The notes under the pieces were generated by a model, which searched no databases, was not told where the DNA came from, and worked only from the letters and a program-made list of their open reading frames with translations. Made by a program: the position numbers and the translations under genes. Shown here piece by piece: positions 5,048 through 5,531 of a stretch of DNA of 5,531 bases (its first letter is position 1; each line of letters starts with the position of its first letter). Origin of the DNA: an uncultured bacterium. GTDB lineage: Bacteria > Verrucomicrobiota > Kiritimatiellia > RFP12 > UBA1067. The stretch lies in assembly GCA_902779075.1 (NCBI GenBank), contig CACZAK010000271.1, forward strand, positions 1 through 5,531, in the 5' to 3' direction.

Positions 5048-5530
5048 CTACGCCTTGATGTACTTTGTCCCTCGACCGCCGCCAAGGCGGCGTATGAGGC
5101 CGCCGCGCACCATCGCGCCAAGAACCGCCTCGACTGTAGTCGGACTGACATCCGGCAGGATTGAGCAGATATCGGACTTAGACAGCGGCGTGAACGAATT
5201 CAATACCGTAGCTTCGATGCGCTTCTTCTTCGACACCTTCTCCGCCGCGACGGATGCAAACCTCTTGTCGAGTTCGCTGTAGCACTCGTAGAGCGTCGAA
5301 AGAAAGTTCACCATGAACGGGAAATACCTCGGACGAGATTCTTCCCATCCTACGGACGACTCCCTGAGTGCATCGTAGTATTCCGCCTTGTGCGCATTTA
5401 CCGCCGCCTCAAACGAAATGTACTTGCCCGCATCGAATCCGTTGCGATAAAGAAGCAGCAGCGTCAGGAGACGGCTCAAGCGACCGTTTCCGTCCCTGAA
5501 CGGATGAACGCAGAGGAAGTCGAGAACGAC
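5048..5530 (-). CDS. Fic-family protein (putative protein AMPylase), C-terminal part, cut by right edge
   Basis: Fic-domain enzymes usually transfer AMP from ATP to a hydroxyl group of a target protein. The visible 160 residues begin with VVLDFLCVHPFRDGNGR, read directly from the bases near the right edge; this is the complete canonical Fic motif HPFx(D/E)GNGR with catalytic His, acidic residue and Arg. It is followed by the helix LSRLLTLLLLYRNGFDAGKY and the ISFEAAVNAHKAEYYDALRESS stretch, split here at residues 38-59 of the visible part, which is typical of the common roughly 340-370-residue Fic proteins. The last 55 residues or so (about 107-160) look like a winged-helix domain ending in GGGRGTKYIKA, as is usual in this class. 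A TTG at 5479 could be mistaken for a start, but it lies inside the Fic motif, so the real start is beyond the window. The N-terminal half and any inhibitory helix cannot be judged. It is the most upstream gene seen. Family assignment is secure; the target is unknown. Confidence 0.93.
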   Translation of the reverse strand, partial: VVLDFLCVHPFRDGNGRLSRLLTLLLLYRNGFDAGKYISFEAAVNAHKAEYYDALRESSVGWEESRPRYFPFMVNFLSTLYECYSELDKRFASVAAEKVSKKKRIEATVLNSFTPLSKSDICSILPDVSPTTVEAVLGAMVRGGLIRRLGGGRGTKYIKA

Positions 5531-5531
5531 G

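Noticed and set aside
5077..5092. GC-rich hairpin (7-bp arms, 2-base loop) near the 3' end of the Fic gene
   Set aside because: It lies within coding sequence (RRLGGGRG), the loop is too short and no U-run follows in the transcript, so it is not supported as a terminator.
4957..5151. N-terminal extension of the 153-residue protein to 5151 or 5001
   Set aside because: It would run across the Fic gene end and low-complexity repeats, burying a typical signal-type N-terminus (MKKKIILVLL) in the interior.

Overview
The window is one unbroken run of genes on the minus strand, read from right to left. No convincing plus-strand gene, RNA gene, CRISPR array, insertion sequence, promoter or terminator is visible. 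The longest non-coding stretch is about 90 bases (4957-5047), so the window looks like the interior of one long operon cut at both ends. Two proteins carry lipoprotein signal peptides and four or five are small membrane proteins, which points to a Gram-negative bacterium. Nearly every start has an AAAGGA(G) ribosome site. The style, with lineage-specific small proteins, RhuM-Fic and CACAAAG-type dispersed repeats at gene boundaries, recalls environmental or gut PVC-group or similar bacteria, but that assignment is a guess.

Order in the direction of transcription: (1) the C-terminal half of a Fic-family protein with an intact HPFRDGNGR motif, cut by the right edge (5048-5530); (2) a 153-residue protein anchored at both ends with a cysteine-containing, probably extracytoplasmic beta-type domain (4495-4956); (3) a 212-residue protein with about five membrane segments (3873-4511); (4) a 125-residue lipoprotein (3499-3876); (5) a RhuM-Fic/Doc fusion (2555-3502); (6) a small membrane protein gene broken by an exact 13-bp tandem duplication (2124-2529); (7) a 196-residue lipoprotein with a strong internal ribosome site (1506-2096); (8) a four-helix membrane protein that faintly resembles a V-type ATPase proteolipid subunit (898-1521); (9) a possible 28-codon ORF (811-897); (10) a long ORF (821 to the left edge) encoding a two-helix membrane protein with a PH-like cytoplasmic domain, continuing in frame through a repeat-derived linker into a second signal-peptide-like start at 185.

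The genes are unusually tightly coupled. At five junctions the ribosome site of the next gene is translated as the charged tail of the previous protein, with overlaps of 4, 4, 16 and 17 bases or direct abutment. A sixth junction has the same anatomy but no stop, so two genes are fused in frame. Short degenerate repeats sit against several starts. Two Fic-domain proteins among small envelope proteins suggest an accessory, possibly toxin- or conflict-related, cluster. Only the Fic and RhuM assignments rest on recognisable motifs; the joint function is unknown.
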